This document shows, one piece after another, positions 35,797-48,822 of a stretch of DNA of 64,000 nt. The position numbers and the translations under genes are program-made. Numbering within the stretch: position 1 is the first letter of the stretch; every line of letters starts with the position of its first letter. Where the stretch lies: contig NC_081543.1 of assembly GCF_901000735.1 (NCBI RefSeq), positions 23,951,515-24,015,514 on the forward strand, in the 5' to 3' direction. The notes beneath the pieces were generated by a model. It was not told where the DNA came from. It ran no database searches and saw nothing but the letters and a program-made list of their open reading frames with translations. The stretch is from Corylus avellana (taxonomy: Eukaryota > Streptophyta > Magnoliopsida > Fagales > Betulaceae).

Positions 35797-37659
35797 ATAT
35801 CAAGTATACAAGTTTCACCACAAAAATGACCAATGTGTTTGTTTATGCTTGACTCAGTTCTGTTTGCGGATTTGCTCTAGATTCTGTAAGACCTTTGGAT
35901 TATCTACGTACGCTCCAAGAGGTTTATGTTAACTAGGTTAAAAATTACTAAATTCTATGTTAAAATGGTAAAAATCTAAAATCATTTGAGTAAAAAATAA
36001 TAATTAAAAATTTCTAAATACATTTTCATAAATATCCTTAAAAAAAATGAAAGAGTCGTGTTCCGATCCTATAGATGATTGTTTTTTAGTGGCCCTTGAT
36101 GGTTAATTAATCCATGCAACCCTTGCTTGTCTCATGCTTGAGACAGATAATCACTTAACTTTTCTTTAAAATTTTAAAGATACTTGTTAGCAAATTAATT
36201 TGAAGATTTGCTTATGTAATCAAGATCATTAACAAATGACAAAAATGTCGAGAGGTGTATGGACGGCAATTATCATACATCTAAAGTTGTTTTCAAGTAA
36301 TATCTTGAAATTGACCCATATATATATATCTTGAAATTGACTCATTTGAATAGAGTTTTTTTTTTTTTTATGTGGAAATTGACCCATATATCAATTCTTA
36401 ATTTCCATGTCCAAAGTAATTGCCAATTAAAAAAAGAAATCGACTTGAAAGTTTATCTTTGAAAAATATATCACATGTAGTGATGCATTCCTTTCATTTG
36501 CATTATTTGTAATGACCTTTTTTTAATTATCAATTTTTTTTAATTTTCTCTCTTGTGAACCTTTTTTTTTTTTTTTTTCACCCTTGAATAGCAAAAGTAG
36601 TCCAGAGAAATTAAACGAGTGTTTTCTAAGTAAGGCTTCGTAAACCTTTTACAAGCTAAGGAGACATGTACTCCTCGTTGTTATTGTCGTTTTCCATTTG
36701 AGCTCAAGGTACCATCTATATATTGATGGTAATTAAAGTGAATTCAGCAACCCTAAATTTACCCTTTTAATTAATGTTTTTCAAGTTACTAACTCTTTGG
36801 CTTGTTCTATATATAAAGAGATCTTATATTTCCAATTTGGGAGTTTTAAGTTTTAACTAAGTGCGGTTTTGAATGAAACTGTCATTACAATTTATACCTA
36901 TGGCGGGTGTGGTTAGTAATCTATTGTGTTATTGTTATTATTTTAGAAAAAATATTGATTTCAATCATAATCACGATGACAAAGCATTTTGTTCTAACCA
37001 AACAATACAATCAAGAAGTTTTTCATCAAAATCTCATCTATGACTTGTTGTTTAACGACTATCTTGGCTAATGTGACCAATCTGCCAATTATGCAGCGAA
37101 TTTAGTACCAGACGGATGTCCTTCACTAGCTGTCCAAATCTGTAGCCAAAAACTTGTCCAAAATGGGATATCTAGAACCGGTAGTAGCGGAAGCATTGGT
37201 TGTGTTTAATGCAGCTGTGTTTAGTAAAGATTTGAGGGGGAGAGGGGGTAAAATTTATTTTTCTCTATTATTTTTGGCTGCATCAAACACCATAAAATAC
37301 GAAAAACATTTTTCAGAAAATATTTTACGCCGAAACAAACAGAGTCTTAATATTGAAAATATATTATTTCTACAAAAGGGTAAAAATATTTTAGATGCCC
37401 CATTGGAAGAGACAAATTATGACTAAGAAATGCTATCTCCAAGAAGCTACATAAGGATGTCCTAATCAAGATTGAGTTGCCCATGACGATATCTATTAGA
37501 AACACACTAAAATTATATTTCTGTTTTAGGGGGCTGCTGCTTGCTTTGTCATTTTCTAAAATGAATAAACTACGTACCACAGGTGAATCTCTTGATCAAA
37601 GTTTTATTTTTTTTGTATGAATATCTCTTGATCAAAGTTGCCTATCATTAACTACCCTT
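35797..37659. other. AT-rich intergenic DNA left of the CACTA element
   Basis: No gene, RNA or clear element is visible. The only longer open frame (37154-37426) has no recognisable content. Confidence 0.5.
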
Positions 37660-38360
37660 CACTACAAGAAATTAGGTCTTTAGGGGCGACTTAAAGTCGC
37701 CCCTAAAGACCCTAAAGTGGACGCTGTTGGCAACAGCGTCCACTTTTCGACCCTAAAAGTGTCGACCCTAATAGTCCGACCCTAATGATCAAATGTCTGA
37801 TTATCAGGGTCCACTTAAAAGTCGACCCTAATGATCACTTTTAGCGTCCACTTTATCGCCCCTAAAAGTCGCAATGTTTGACCCTAAAGATGATGTAAAC
37901 GGAAGCGAAAGTCGACCCTAATAGTCAAGCAATAGCGTCCACTTTTAGTTAACCATTAGGGTCGACTTTATGGACCCTAATGGCCCTTTTAAAAAAATAA
38001 TAATAATAACTATTAGCGTCCAAATCAAAGTGGACGCTGATAGTTGACCATTAGCGTCCACTTTTGTGGACGCTAATGGTCCTAAAAAAATTTAAAAAAA
38101 AAAAACTAACTATCAGCGTCTACTTAGAGTCGACCCTAATGATAACTTTTAGCGTCCACTTTATCGACCCTAAAAGACGCATGTTTTGACTCTAAAGATG
38201 ATGTACACAAAAGAATTAGTCGACGCTAATAGTCGACCATTAGCGTCCACATTTGGTCCAAAAATATTAAAAAAAAAAAAGACTATCAGCGTCCACTTCA
38301 AAAGTGGACGCTGATAGTTGACCATTAGGGTCGACATTTGTCGACCCTAATGGTCCTAAA
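37660..38360. repeat. CACTA 3' subterminal repeats
   Basis: Many direct and inverted copies of agggtcgac/gtcgaccct and agcgtccactt/agtggacgct, often paired as hairpins (gtccacttttgtggac). In CACTA elements such subterminal repeats bind the TnpA-type protein. Confidence 0.85.
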
Positions 38361-38364
38361 AAAA

Positions 38365-38718
38365 AAAAACTGCGATCGATCACACACTTGTGTCCGATCG
38401 ATCGCATCATCAGTAGGTTTTCGGAAATTTGAGATCGATCGCACTCCAAGCGCGATCGATCGCAGCATCAGTAGGTTTTCGGAAATTTGAGATCGATCGC
38501 ACTTGGAGTGCGATCGATCGCAGCATCAGTAGGTTTTCGAAATTTTGGGATCGATCGCACTCCAAGTGCGATCGATCGTAGCATCAGTAGGTTTTCGGAA
38601 ATTTGCGATCGATCGCACTCGGAGTGCGATCGATCGCAGCATTAGTAGGTTTTCGAAATTTTGGGATCGATCGCACTTTTTGCACTCCCAAGTGCGATCG
38701 ATCGCAGCATCAGTAGGT
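38365..38718. repeat. Tandem array of a 58-60-bp unit with a CGATCGATCG palindrome
   Basis: Six units share gatcgatcgcact, a short loop, agtgcgatcgatcgcag and then catcagtaggttttcg. Each unit can fold as a hairpin with arms of about 12-13 bp. Loop sequences vary (cca, tgg, cgg) while the arms are kept. Confidence 0.9.
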
Positions 38719-39028
38719 TTTCTAATGATTTCCAGTTCAAGTGAAGAACAATTCACACAAATAACATCAAAAGTCAACTGACTAGTCTTAGCAAAAAGAG
38801 TCACTAATTCATTAAGATCTTGAAGGCTTAAATATATCATATTTGTAACTCTGACAAATGACAACTAAAAGGCCAAACTGCAGTCCATTCTTATCCATGC
38901 AACACATATCAACTGATGTTAAAAATTAGACTTTCAGTCAGCTCATTATTTATCAACCCACTTAACTTGTCTCAAGAGTCATGGAGAGATGAAGACCACA
39001 TGAAATTAGTCAAAATACAACCACCAAC

Positions 39029-39622
39029 CTCTTGTTGAATGTGGACACCGAAATCTCCAAATACAATGTTCCCAGACGCATCTTTAGCATTAGTTTTCTG
39101 AAGAAAATTCTGCATCAAAAAACAACGACATACTGAATTTTACTCTTCATCTTGGGGAAAAATATAATGAAGAAGTTATAAGATCTATGCAATGCAATGA
39201 AATGAACACAGGCAGTTTTTCACAGTATTTCATGAAGCCAAAAAAGAACTGCACAATTTAAATCACCTGATCAATTAATAGTATTCAACCCAAAAGCGAA
39301 AATATGAATTCCTTACGTAACTCACCTGCCGTGCTCCCTCTGCGACACAAATAACAGCCGAACCCTTTGTCTCAATCAGGTATTTCAGATGACTCAAAAC
39401 ACCATGAGGCCCGTGCAAATTAAAAGATACCTTAGATGTGCATATCAGTAGAATCAGTAACAGCTCACAAAGATAACTATCCAATTAATTGCTAGTAATA
39501 AGTACCTCATGAATCAAACATATGTCAATTTGTCCACTAGCTAGGGATGCATGCATAGCTATATATCTACTGCTACGGCCCATCAATTTCACAATGCCAA
39601 CACCATGATAAGCACTGTGCAC
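39029..39622 (-). pseudogene. Captured phosphofructokinase fragment: three consecutive exons
   Basis: Exons 39622-39506 (39 codons), 39430-39326 (35 codons) and 39109-39029 (27 codons) keep AG/GT borders and open frames. They read [16 protein letters not shown] and [27 protein letters not shown] and HLKYLIETKGSAVICVAEGA; NFLQKTNAKDASGN and FGVHIQQE. This is the sequence and exon order of plant ATP-dependent 6-phosphofructokinase (glycolysis, fructose 6-phosphate to fructose 1,6-bisphosphate). Substitutions at normally constant places (SSRYIAM for SSGFIAM, IHE for IPE) show decay. Only about 100 of some 480-530 residues are present, so it is not an enzyme. It is downstream of, and on the same strand as, the transposase genes. 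Confidence 0.9.
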
Positions 39623-39880
39623 CTAATAACAAGATTGAGGCAAAAAAAAAAAAAAAAAGTTCACTATGAAGAAACCAACACTAAAAGAATTCAGCAGGAA
39701 AACTTATCCGGAGAAACATAACTCCATGCATGGGCAAATAAAATGCACGTAGAGTACCTCTATAAGAAACATTGCATTTATGTTTAAGTACACAACAACA
39801 TTGTTTGATGAATCAATTAATATATGAAATAATCAAACTAATCTAAATGCCCACAAGAAACATAACTCAAAATGACTAAC

Positions 39881-39928
39881 CTCATCAAAATCATAAAAAA
39901 TATGTGAGAACTGCCCCATTAACCAAAC
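39881..39928 (-). pseudogene. Exon-like 48-nt segment of unknown origin
   Basis: Sixteen open codons (VWLMGQFSHIFYDFDE) lie between a good acceptor (TTGGCAG) and a GTTAGT donor on the minus strand, in the same captured-exon zone as the phosphofructokinase and ATAD3-like pieces. I do not recognise the source gene. Confidence 0.35.
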
Positions 39929-40009
39929 CTGCCAAGGGAGAAAACTATTAAATATATGTTTTACAATTCATGGGCAGCAAAATTCCAAAACCCAAAATAA
40001 AGTACTTAT

Positions 40010-40057
40010 CTGCATTCTCTTCCTTGCCAATTCATCCTCATAAGCAATTTGAGTAAT
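40010..40057 (-). pseudogene. Captured exon resembling ATAD3 (AAA ATPase family)
   Basis: Sixteen codons preceded by a TAG acceptor end in YEDELARKRMQ, a stretch I know from the coiled-coil part of plant ATAD3-type mitochondrial AAA proteins. The base after the exon is A where a GTAAGT donor is expected (ATAAGT), as if the splice site were lost by a G-to-A change. A single short exon, so the source is likely but unproven. Confidence 0.55.
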
Positions 40058-40540
40058 CTACCACAATGAACCAATATATAATATCAAAGACAATGAAAAT
40101 GAAACCCAAAATGATAGAGAAAGAGATACTAAAAATGTGTTTCTTCATGAAATATATTAAAGCGAGAACCTGCTTGGGTGGTTTAACTTTCTTGTACTCT
40201 TGTCATCCTGCATACACTTAAAAATAAAATTTAGAAAGATATTATTACTCCCTTGCATTGTTTACTCAAAGTTCTTTAACCTTGATAACCATGTCAAGGG
40301 AGATTTACTAACTCAAAAGTTGTTGAACCAAAAATTTTGCGAATATCTTAATATAATATAAACCAAATAAAAAGTACCAACAAATATACATTACCAAACA
40401 GATCACGATCAACAAATAGTCAAATACACATTAGCAAATAGAAAGTACCAACAACTATCCAAATACATAGTATCAAAAAATATATCACAAATAGATGCTA
40501 TCAAAGAGTACATCCTAAATAAAGTTATTCCAAAGCTCCC

Positions 40541-42494
40541 TCAATTGTTGGCTTCACTTGATGCACCTCCAAGCAAGCTCCCTCCAGACCTAAGAGAATA
40601 AAATTTCATATAATGATCAATAAGCTTTTTAACGATTACTTAGTATGTGTGTTTTTGTAAAATTAATGCATAGGTAGAGTTTCACTAACCCTCCAATACG
40701 TGACATTAAGAACTCAACAGTGGCTTTCAATTTGTTCGTTTCCTCAACGTTGGCTTGCAAATTCTCCCTGTACTGATGAAGTTCGATTCTAGTCTGTTGA
40801 AGCTCGCTTTGAGTATCTTCTTGTCTTTTCCTACACTCATCGTGGTTGTCGAAGTGGGTGAACGCTTGAGATGAAGTTCTTAAAGGGGTAGGAATAAGAC
40901 CGCATCCCATTCCTCTAACGTGCCCAGCTCGTCGGCCCCCTAGTACTTGTGTGACTATTTCTTGCATTCGGTCATCCACACTTGTTCCCTCCACATTGCC
41001 TTCCTCTAAGGCCTCACTGGTTGTTAATTCTTGCATTTGAAGCTGCACAAGTCATAGTTGGCCTTAGTTTAACATATACTTCATGCAAGTTTACTATTCA
41101 TGTTCTTCACTAATCAACTTAATGATCGGAGCGTAAACAGTTACTTACATATAGACTTTTGCATTTGTCGTTCACAAACTGTTTATCCTTTTTTCTTGTA
41201 TGGGTAGCCTCATATAGTTCAACAGGATTAGGCTTCACTTTTGTTTCTTGTTCCTACACATAATACATATAATCAAAGTTTACACTAAATAACGTTACTT
41301 TCATTAAATTATGGTACGAGATACTTACCTTTTTGTAAATGACGTTGACAAATGAACAAGTCCCAGCTGTGTGCTTTGTTTCCAATTTGCTTCTGTTTTT
41401 TATATTTCGTTCAGACTTTTTCTATGAAATTTGGAAAGAAAAAAAAAACACAATTATTCATAAAATGTCTTCAAGTGCATGCAAATTATATCAATTTGAA
41501 TATTCTAATCAGTATAATAATATATATTTACCTTCCATTTACCGTCATCAAATGAGTCACATATTAGGTTCCACTGTTGAGGACCATACCCTGCTGGCAC
41601 GTTTTCCCTCCCAATAGCCTTAGCCTTGGCAATCCCCTCATCATCGTCTTTATCAATGCCGTCAAAATATTTCTTGTAATGATCCCTATACAAGTTCGAA
41701 CGAAGCCTAGCATATGCACGACCCAATTTATGTTCAACAGCTTTGATGTGCTCGTATCGTTCCATATTCAGTGCGAAGTTTGACTGATACATAATAGATA
41801 AGAAAACAATGGTAAAAAATGTGTCACATTAATTTTCCATACGAAACATATTATTAAACATTACATTGATATTCATACCTGAACATGAAATAACAACTTG
41901 CTCTTTTCTTCAGCTGGGACCTTTTTCCATTCACCGTGATGGAGTTCGCACATGTTACGAATAATCTCCCCAATCTTGCTTGCAAACCATGATGCATTCT
42001 CGCCTACAGGTGCCCGGTGTCTATTTGGGATGTTTAGCACTAAGGGACCATTCTTAAGTACGTGGTCACTCAACTTCTTACACTTGGCCTTACCCCTTAC
42101 ACTTCTGACAGACGTGGTAGCTGTTACGCAAAACATGGTAACGTAGTAAGTTATATTTGGAAAAGTATATTGTCAAATGTCTATAACAAACCAAAATAAT
42201 ACAAAAATAACAGTTCATAAACATAAAATTCATGAACTTACAAGATGCAGTAGGGGCGGCTCCCTGTGAATCCAATCCTGCCACTGAGTGAATAGGATTA
42301 TTAGACTCATGCGAAGGATGCCCATCCACTGACTCGAGGAGGAGGGGGGGCGAGGGCGACACTTGCATATCTGTATCACCAAACCCAGAATTGAGAGTCG
42401 GACTCTCATGCTCGTCAATAAGGCCCCGACCTTGACCTTGGCCTCGGCCTCGGCCTCGTGCTGCTGGAACACGTTTGCGTCCTGTTGTTGTCAT
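40541..42494 (-). CDS. Transposase_24 family (TnpA-like) protein of the CACTA element
   Basis: Seven exons (42494-42242, 42120-41879, 41783-41532, 41421-41329, 41253-41149, 41042-40690, 40589-40541) have GT-AG borders and join in phase to 448 residues. The N-terminus is basic and Gly/Arg-rich (GRGRGQGQGRG). The middle is the plant Ptta/En/Spm domain: NRHRAPVGENASWFASKIG, the exon ending in HGEWKKVP..EKSKLLFHVQ, then HYKKYFDG and PQQWNLICDSF. The C-terminal part has a coiled coil (QTRIELHQYRENLQANVEETNKL, shown here only as QTRIELHQYRENL). In En/Spm, TnpA-type proteins bind subterminal repeats and work with the TNP2/TnpD transposase. No disabling mutation is visible, unlike its neighbour. Confidence 0.8.
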
Positions 42495-42628
42495 TGTTAT
42501 GATCAATCTGCTAACAAGTCAAAAACCACAAAATTATATTAGTCAATTTATAACCATATAGCATGTTCAATATTTTTGACAAACATACAATAATCATGCT
42601 AGTAAAAAAAAAAAAAAAAAACACCACA

Positions 42629-42632
<4 letters not shown>

Positions 42633-42681
<49 letters not shown>
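42633..42681. repeat. (AT)n(AG)n microsatellite
   Basis: An uninterrupted run of ta dinucleotides passes directly into ag dinucleotides between the two transposase genes of the CACTA element. Confidence 0.9.
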
Positions 42682-42683
<2 letters not shown>

Positions 42684-42743
42684 ATCAACTTCATTAAATA
42701 TGCTAATACACTTTGTACTTACACCAAATGTGAGCTTATGTGT

Positions 42744-45700
42744 TCAACACATTTCATCATCAGATTCATATTCAGAATCTGTATCACTGTTACTTGAAGA
42801 TGATTGTTCGTGTTCAGAGTCTATATCGTTGTCGCTACATAACTCCTCTTCCTCATCAAAGTTTGTATCATGGTCCTCGTCCGGCAAGTTATCGTTGGCA
42901 AACATGCTTGCATCAAGTTGAATATATAATTCGTCAATTGCTATTGTCGCATCATCTCTACGTAATTGAGTGGAGGCTTCAACATTTGCTTCATCAACAA
43001 AGACCATATTACCCCCAACACATTCACCTTCCTGGTATACGTCATCACTGAGTCTTTGGTCATCTTCTGTATTATCTCCCTTTTGTACTGTTGGAATATC
43101 ATAGATGTCTCTATTGATCCACTTCTGCACCACTTTCCAATTACCACCCAATTTGGGATCATCCAAGTAAAACACTTGCGAAGCTTGACATGCTAAGATG
43201 AACGGGTCGGATTCACACCATTTACGAGAAGTATTCACAATCGTGAAGCCTTGGTCCATTCGTACTCCTGTTGCACTCCCAGTGTCCCACCAATCGCACT
43301 CAAACAAGTACACGAGATTTTGGCCAGGGTAACGTAACTCTAGAATATTTTTTAACTCACCATAATACTCCGTTATTGAGGTTTCGTCCTCACCTGAAAC
43401 AGAAACACCACTGTTCTGGGTAGTACGAGTTTCTGCACATTCTTTCGTGTGATACCTAACCCCATTCACGATGCAACCTCTATACGATCTAACATGACGA
43501 TCAGGCCCACATGCAAGATCATATAAGTGTTTTGAGTCATTGTCTGCAGTACGCCCACTATTGTATAAACGTTTATGGAACCAACGTTCAAAGTTAGCTC
43601 ATGCTTTTTATCAATGTCACGGCCGCCTTCTCTTTTGATCATATTATAATGTTCACTGCATGAAAAATAAACGTATTGGTAAATGATCATCAACCCTACA
43701 ATTATAACATGTCGTAACAAGTAAAACACAAAGGCCATTACTAAACTTACTCCAAATATGAGGCCGTTTCGTTACAGTTGGTAAGCACATACCATCGTGC
43801 CCTACCAAAATCATTAGCATCCAGTGTTACTAATTTAGCTGCTCCTAACGGCCGAACTCGTTGGGAGAACACATCCAAGCGCTGGCTCATTTCTACAACA
43901 TCAACGTCAACATTTCTCCGTTCACGGTTCCATCTTGTCTCAATCCCCCGAAGATACCTGGAACAGAAGGTCAAGCTCTCCTCAGCTAGGTAACACTCGA
44001 CAATAGACCCCTCTGGACGCGCTTTGTTACGCGTCCACTTCTTATATCTTCCAAGTTCTCTTTCGAACGGATACATCCAACGGTTTTGTACGGGACCAGC
44101 AAGCTCGGCCTCCCGAGGTAAATGAAGTGCTAGATGGATCATAACATCAAAAAAAGCTGGCGGAAATATTTTTTCCATTTTGCATAAAATTATTACAATG
44201 TCGACTTTCATTTGTTTTAGGATATCAACTTTCAACGTCCGTGCACATAACTGCGTAAAAAATGTACTGAACTCGGTCAATGTTGTTCGTATTTCCGACG
44301 TAGAGAAATTTCGAATTGCAACAGGAAGCAAGCGCTGTAAGAAGACATGACAATCGTGGCTTTTCATACCCGAAATTTTACCAGGAAGCTTGTTCACACA
44401 TCGACCAATGTTAGATGCATACCCGTCAGGAAATTTAACACCTTTCAACCACTCACATAAACTCTTCTTCTCATCTCTTGTCAAGGTGTACTTCGCAAGT
44501 GGCATCCTATAAGTTTCACCATTTGGCTGCACATGCAATTCTTTACGTATACCCATCAACTGTAAATCTCTTCGTGCCTTGACTGTGTCCTTGGTCTTCC
44601 CATCGATATTCATCAACGTACCTAAGATACTTTCACATATGTTCTTCTCAATATGCATTACATCTAAATTATGACGTAGTTTCAAGCTTGACCAGTAAGG
44701 CAACTCAAAGAAAATACTTCTCTTCTTCCAATTCAACACAACATCTGTGTACTTTCTCTTTCTCCCGCTTGTTTTTCCAAATTGCAAACCCTCAGCATCT
44801 CTTAGCTGTTTCAACAATTGACTTCCAGAACAATTCTTCAGGTTGCAATCTATGCTCCTCTGTACCATCGAACAAATCTCCTCTTTTGCGCCATGGATGC
44901 TCTTGAGGAAGCCACCGACGATGACACATGAAGCACACCTTATGCCCATACTTCAAATACCTGAACGATGTATCCTTATTACATACTGGACATGCAAGCT
45001 TTCCAATTGTAGACCACCCAGATAATTTTCCATATGCGGAAAAATCATTTATAGTCCATAGTAATGTCGCATGCAATTGAAATGTCTCTTTCTTTGATGC
45101 ATCGTACACGCGTATGCCTTCATTCCATAAATCTTTCAAGTCATCAACCAATGGCCGCAAATATACATCAATATTCTTTCCAGGATCTGAAGGCCCTGGG
45201 ATAATAAGGGGCAACATCAAATTTGGACTCTTCATACACATCCACGGAGGGAGATTGTACACCGTTAACATTACTGCCCATATGCTATATGTTGTACTCA
45301 TATTACCATATGGGTTGAAACCATCACTTGCTAAGCCAAGCCGCACGTTGCGGGAATCACTTGCAAACCACTCATGTCTTTTATCAAACTCTTTCCATAC
45401 AATAGAATCGGCGGGGTGTCTGAGAGTATTGCCATCATCTTCTCGACCTTCTTTGTGCCACCGCATTTCCTTGGCCATTTCTTTTGTCATAAACAACCGT
45501 TGTAACCTCGATTTTATTGGGAAATACCGTAAGACCTTTTGAGGAATATTACTTTTTCTGCCTTTGCCATCAATCCATCTTGAATTGTTGCACTTTGGGC
45601 ATACCACTTTGTCTGCATGTTCTTTCCAAAAAAGCACACAACCATTCTTGCATGCGTGTATCTTATCGTAACCGAATCCCAAGTGTCGCCTAAACTGTAT

Positions 45701-46312
45701 TGCTTCTCTATACGAGCGTGGCAATGTCTCTCCATCTGGGAGGGCCGTCTTTATCAAGTCAATCATCATATCAAACGCCTTGTTACTCATGTTGCAGAAC
45801 GCCTTTATATGAAGCATCTTCAGTATAAAAGCAATTTGTGTAAATTTCTTGCAGCCTGGATAAAGTTCTCGTAAACCATCTTCCCAAAATTGGTAGAAGG
45901 AGCTTGTTTGTTCGTGATTATCAGTTGTGGGGCCCTGTGAAGTAGAGGATTCTCCGATGTTAGCATCAACAAATGTCCCCATACATACATCGTCTAACAA
46001 TTCTTCAACTGCATCAACCTCCTCCATCATTTCACTTGTATGTGTGTGCATGTTTGTAGAAGTGTTTTCCCTAAAATGATCTTCTTCCCCGTGAAATATC
46101 CATCTAGTGTACGTCGGAGTAAATCCATTCATATACAAGTGACCCTTCACCTCGCTAATATGAGAATAATATCGATTTGCACAATCACGGCATGGACACT
46201 TTGTCATATCACGTGAATCAACTGATTTAACTGCCATTCCCATGAATTCTTCCACACCTTTTTGAAATCGCTCTGAACATCGAGTACTTTCCCGCATCCA
46301 ACTCCTATCCAT
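42744..46312 (-). pseudogene. TNP2-type CACTA transposase with two apparent frameshifts
   Basis: ATG 46312 starts MDRSWM. Exon 1 runs to 43751 (GGA|GTAAGT) and exon 2 from 43655 to the stop near 42744. Order: N-terminal transposase-associated zinc region (KCPCRDCANRYY), Transposase_21 core (KVVCPKCNNSRW, RLGLASDGFNPYGNMS, LPLIIPGPSDPGKNIDVYL), DUF4218 (SIFFELPYWSSLKLRHNLDV, MYPFERELGRYK), and DUF4216 in exon 2 (NGVRYHTKE, NTSRKW), with an acidic Ser-rich end. The homology changes frame near 44830 and again near 43595, one base each, so this copy should not make a full transposase unless these are assembly errors. A likely leader exon lies at 48823-49035. The gene precedes the TnpA-like gene on the same strand. 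Confidence 0.85.
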
Positions 46313-46320
46313 ATTGATGT

Positions 46321-48822
46321 CCCTATTAGAGGTTATTCGTTACGTACATGTACGCACACAAGGGAATTAGAAGATCAGATTCTTAAGAATTAATAGAATT
46401 AAATGGGAGGTCTGTTCTCAAATATTAAGGGAGGGAAAGTTTAAAAGGAGCATGGGTAATGAGAGAATTCTAGAAGTGGGTTACTAGTTTAGAACAAATA
46501 TACACGAAATGATGCTAGCTCAATGCGATGTTACCTAACAAAATATTCTAGAAGTGGGTTACTAGTTTAGAACAAATTTCTATTTGTAATTTATTTACTA
46601 GTTTAGCTCAATGACAGTTTTACATTTTTTTAGTATTGTTGTTAGGTTTGATATTTATTATAGAATGTTGTCTTGTTTCAAGTTTACTGTGCTGCTTCCT
46701 TATTGAACTTAAATAGGAAAGACAATACAATCATAATCCATACCAACTTTGATAACAGAAGTAGATGTGAAGTAGAAAATTAATAACATAATCCTAATAT
46801 AAGAATAAGACTTAATACTAATCTAAAAGTAATAAGAGAAGAAGCAAGGTTTAATACAACCACAAGAGAAGAAGATAGGTTTAATGGAACCACAAAAGAT
46901 TATATGTGTTTATATATGTTAAAGCTTGTCCTTAGGGGATTGAGCGTAGGGCACGTGTGATCGATCGCAGGATCGATCGCAGTACCAGAAGCTCAAGGTG
47001 AGAATCAGAGCAAACTGCGATCGATCACAGGATCGATCGAAGGATCAGAAGCTCAATGTGAGAATCAGAGCAAACTGCGATCGATCGCAGGATCAGAAGC
47101 TCAAACTGAGAATCAGAGTACTCTGCGATCGATCGCAGGCCTGATGCGATCAATCGCAGATAGGCGTTCAATGCCATAAAAAACATAAGGAACAAACTTC
47201 ATTGTAGCCTGTATTTCCAGCTTGTGATGATCTGGATTTCCAGCTTTTAACAATGCTTTCAATCTCTCATCACTTGGAAGTTTGAAAGCTCAAGATGAGT
47301 CAAGGCCAACGCTTATTTATTTCTCTTTCTTTGCTAAATTATCAAGATGAGGGATGAGGAAAATACAAGGCTTTCTATCATATCAAGGAACCATATATAT
47401 ATAGCTAGCTACAATCACTATAGATTTGATGCTTGGATTTGAAGCTTTGTGCTTTTCTGCACAAAATGTCAAATATCCAAACTCCAACCAAAATGATGGA
47501 GATTAAGGACCTTAAAATGGACAACTATAAAACGATGCACATCATTTGACAAAATTACCCTAGACAACTACATAATATCTTCACAATTTTTTTTTTTTAT
47601 AAATATTTGACCCTGGACCTTCTCATACAGAAGTCATTATGAGATTAAATTAATTGATTGAAAGGATTGAAGGATTGGATAATTTCACAATATATATATT
47701 TTAAGGATTCAAGCTCACTTATTCAAAGAGATCATGAACCTTACAATCATACACACTACTCTGCCTTATTTTTTTTTTGGTCACAAATGAGTAATCCTAA
47801 ATATCATATCGCTGGTTAGCTATTTGAATAGCAAATATGAAATAGAGACATCGGGGGGCAAGTGGGCAACCAAATGTCAAATGTGGCGCCCATATTTGGG
47901 CATGTCCAAAGCCTCTCCTTGTTGGAAAATTACTTAAGAGGGGTGTAACCGTACCTCATCCTACCAAACTTCTCTTCTTCTTTTTTCTTTCTATCTACGA
48001 CCTCCTTTTTTAACTAGTTGGAAGAAATATGCTGGTACAAATAAATTTGAGATAGTTTTCAAGGGTCTGACCATTAAAATATATGACTAAAATAAAATTT
48101 CATCTTTTTGTGTATAAAAAAACATTGTAGTTAATTTTTCTAGATAAATGAGTGAAATCAAAGAGTCAATATGGTTACCATCTTCTGTAAAAAATGTCTT
48201 TGTTTTACTTCATTCATAATCTAATGTTTGTTGTTAGGATCTAAATACATAGCAAGGCATTCATTCCACTCACTTTCATGGTGCTTTAGGTTATAGTATT
48301 TATACCAAGGATCATAGAAAATGGCCATTCCCAATTTCCCATAGTATGGTTCTCTTCATTCACACTAAAGATTCCAATATGTGCCAACAAGGCCCACAAC
48401 GACAGAGATGCCGTGGGCAATAACTCAGTCATCAGATTATTAGGTAAATACATCCACAGATTTACATACTATACCAGATTTACATACTATATCATTAACT
48501 AGTAAATCCAGACTAGTTAATGATTCACACACATATTCAAAGCAAAGATTAAAAAATAAGACCACAAAATTGTGAATGTTAAAAATGAAGTGCCTTTTTT
48601 ACAAGGTAAAATAAGATGAAATGAAGTGATTTGTCCACTGACATAGTAACAAAATATCCTCAGTTTTTGAATGAAACCAATCAGTTCGATAGGGAAAAAA
48701 CTAGAAATAGAAGAAGAGAGGAAGTACCCAAATACATAATTTCTTCAAATCACAATTCATGGATACTATTTGAGTGATTGAGAGGCATTTAAGGTTTGCA
48801 AGGGTTTAGGAGAAACTCATAC
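46321..48822 (-). other. Probable long leader intron of the transposase gene
   Basis: No coding content is visible. On the minus strand a donor (CTCTCAG|GTATGA) ends at 48823 and an acceptor (CTAATAG) lies a few bases before ATG 46312, so this may be one 2.5-kb leader intron. It contains a 33-bp direct repeat (ctagaagtgggttactag at about 46470 and 46549) and the palindrome array at 46955-47160. Confidence 0.5.
46955..47160. repeat. Second CGATCGATCG array
   Basis: Three to four units of about 68 bp with (t)gcgatcgatcgcaggatc, then agaagctcaa.gtgagaatcagag. It uses the same palindrome core as 38365-38718 but a different spacer. Confidence 0.85.

Noticed and set aside
38365..38718. CRISPR-like array
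   Set aside because: Repeats are contiguous tandem units with palindromes in a plant transposon, with no unique spacers or cas genes.
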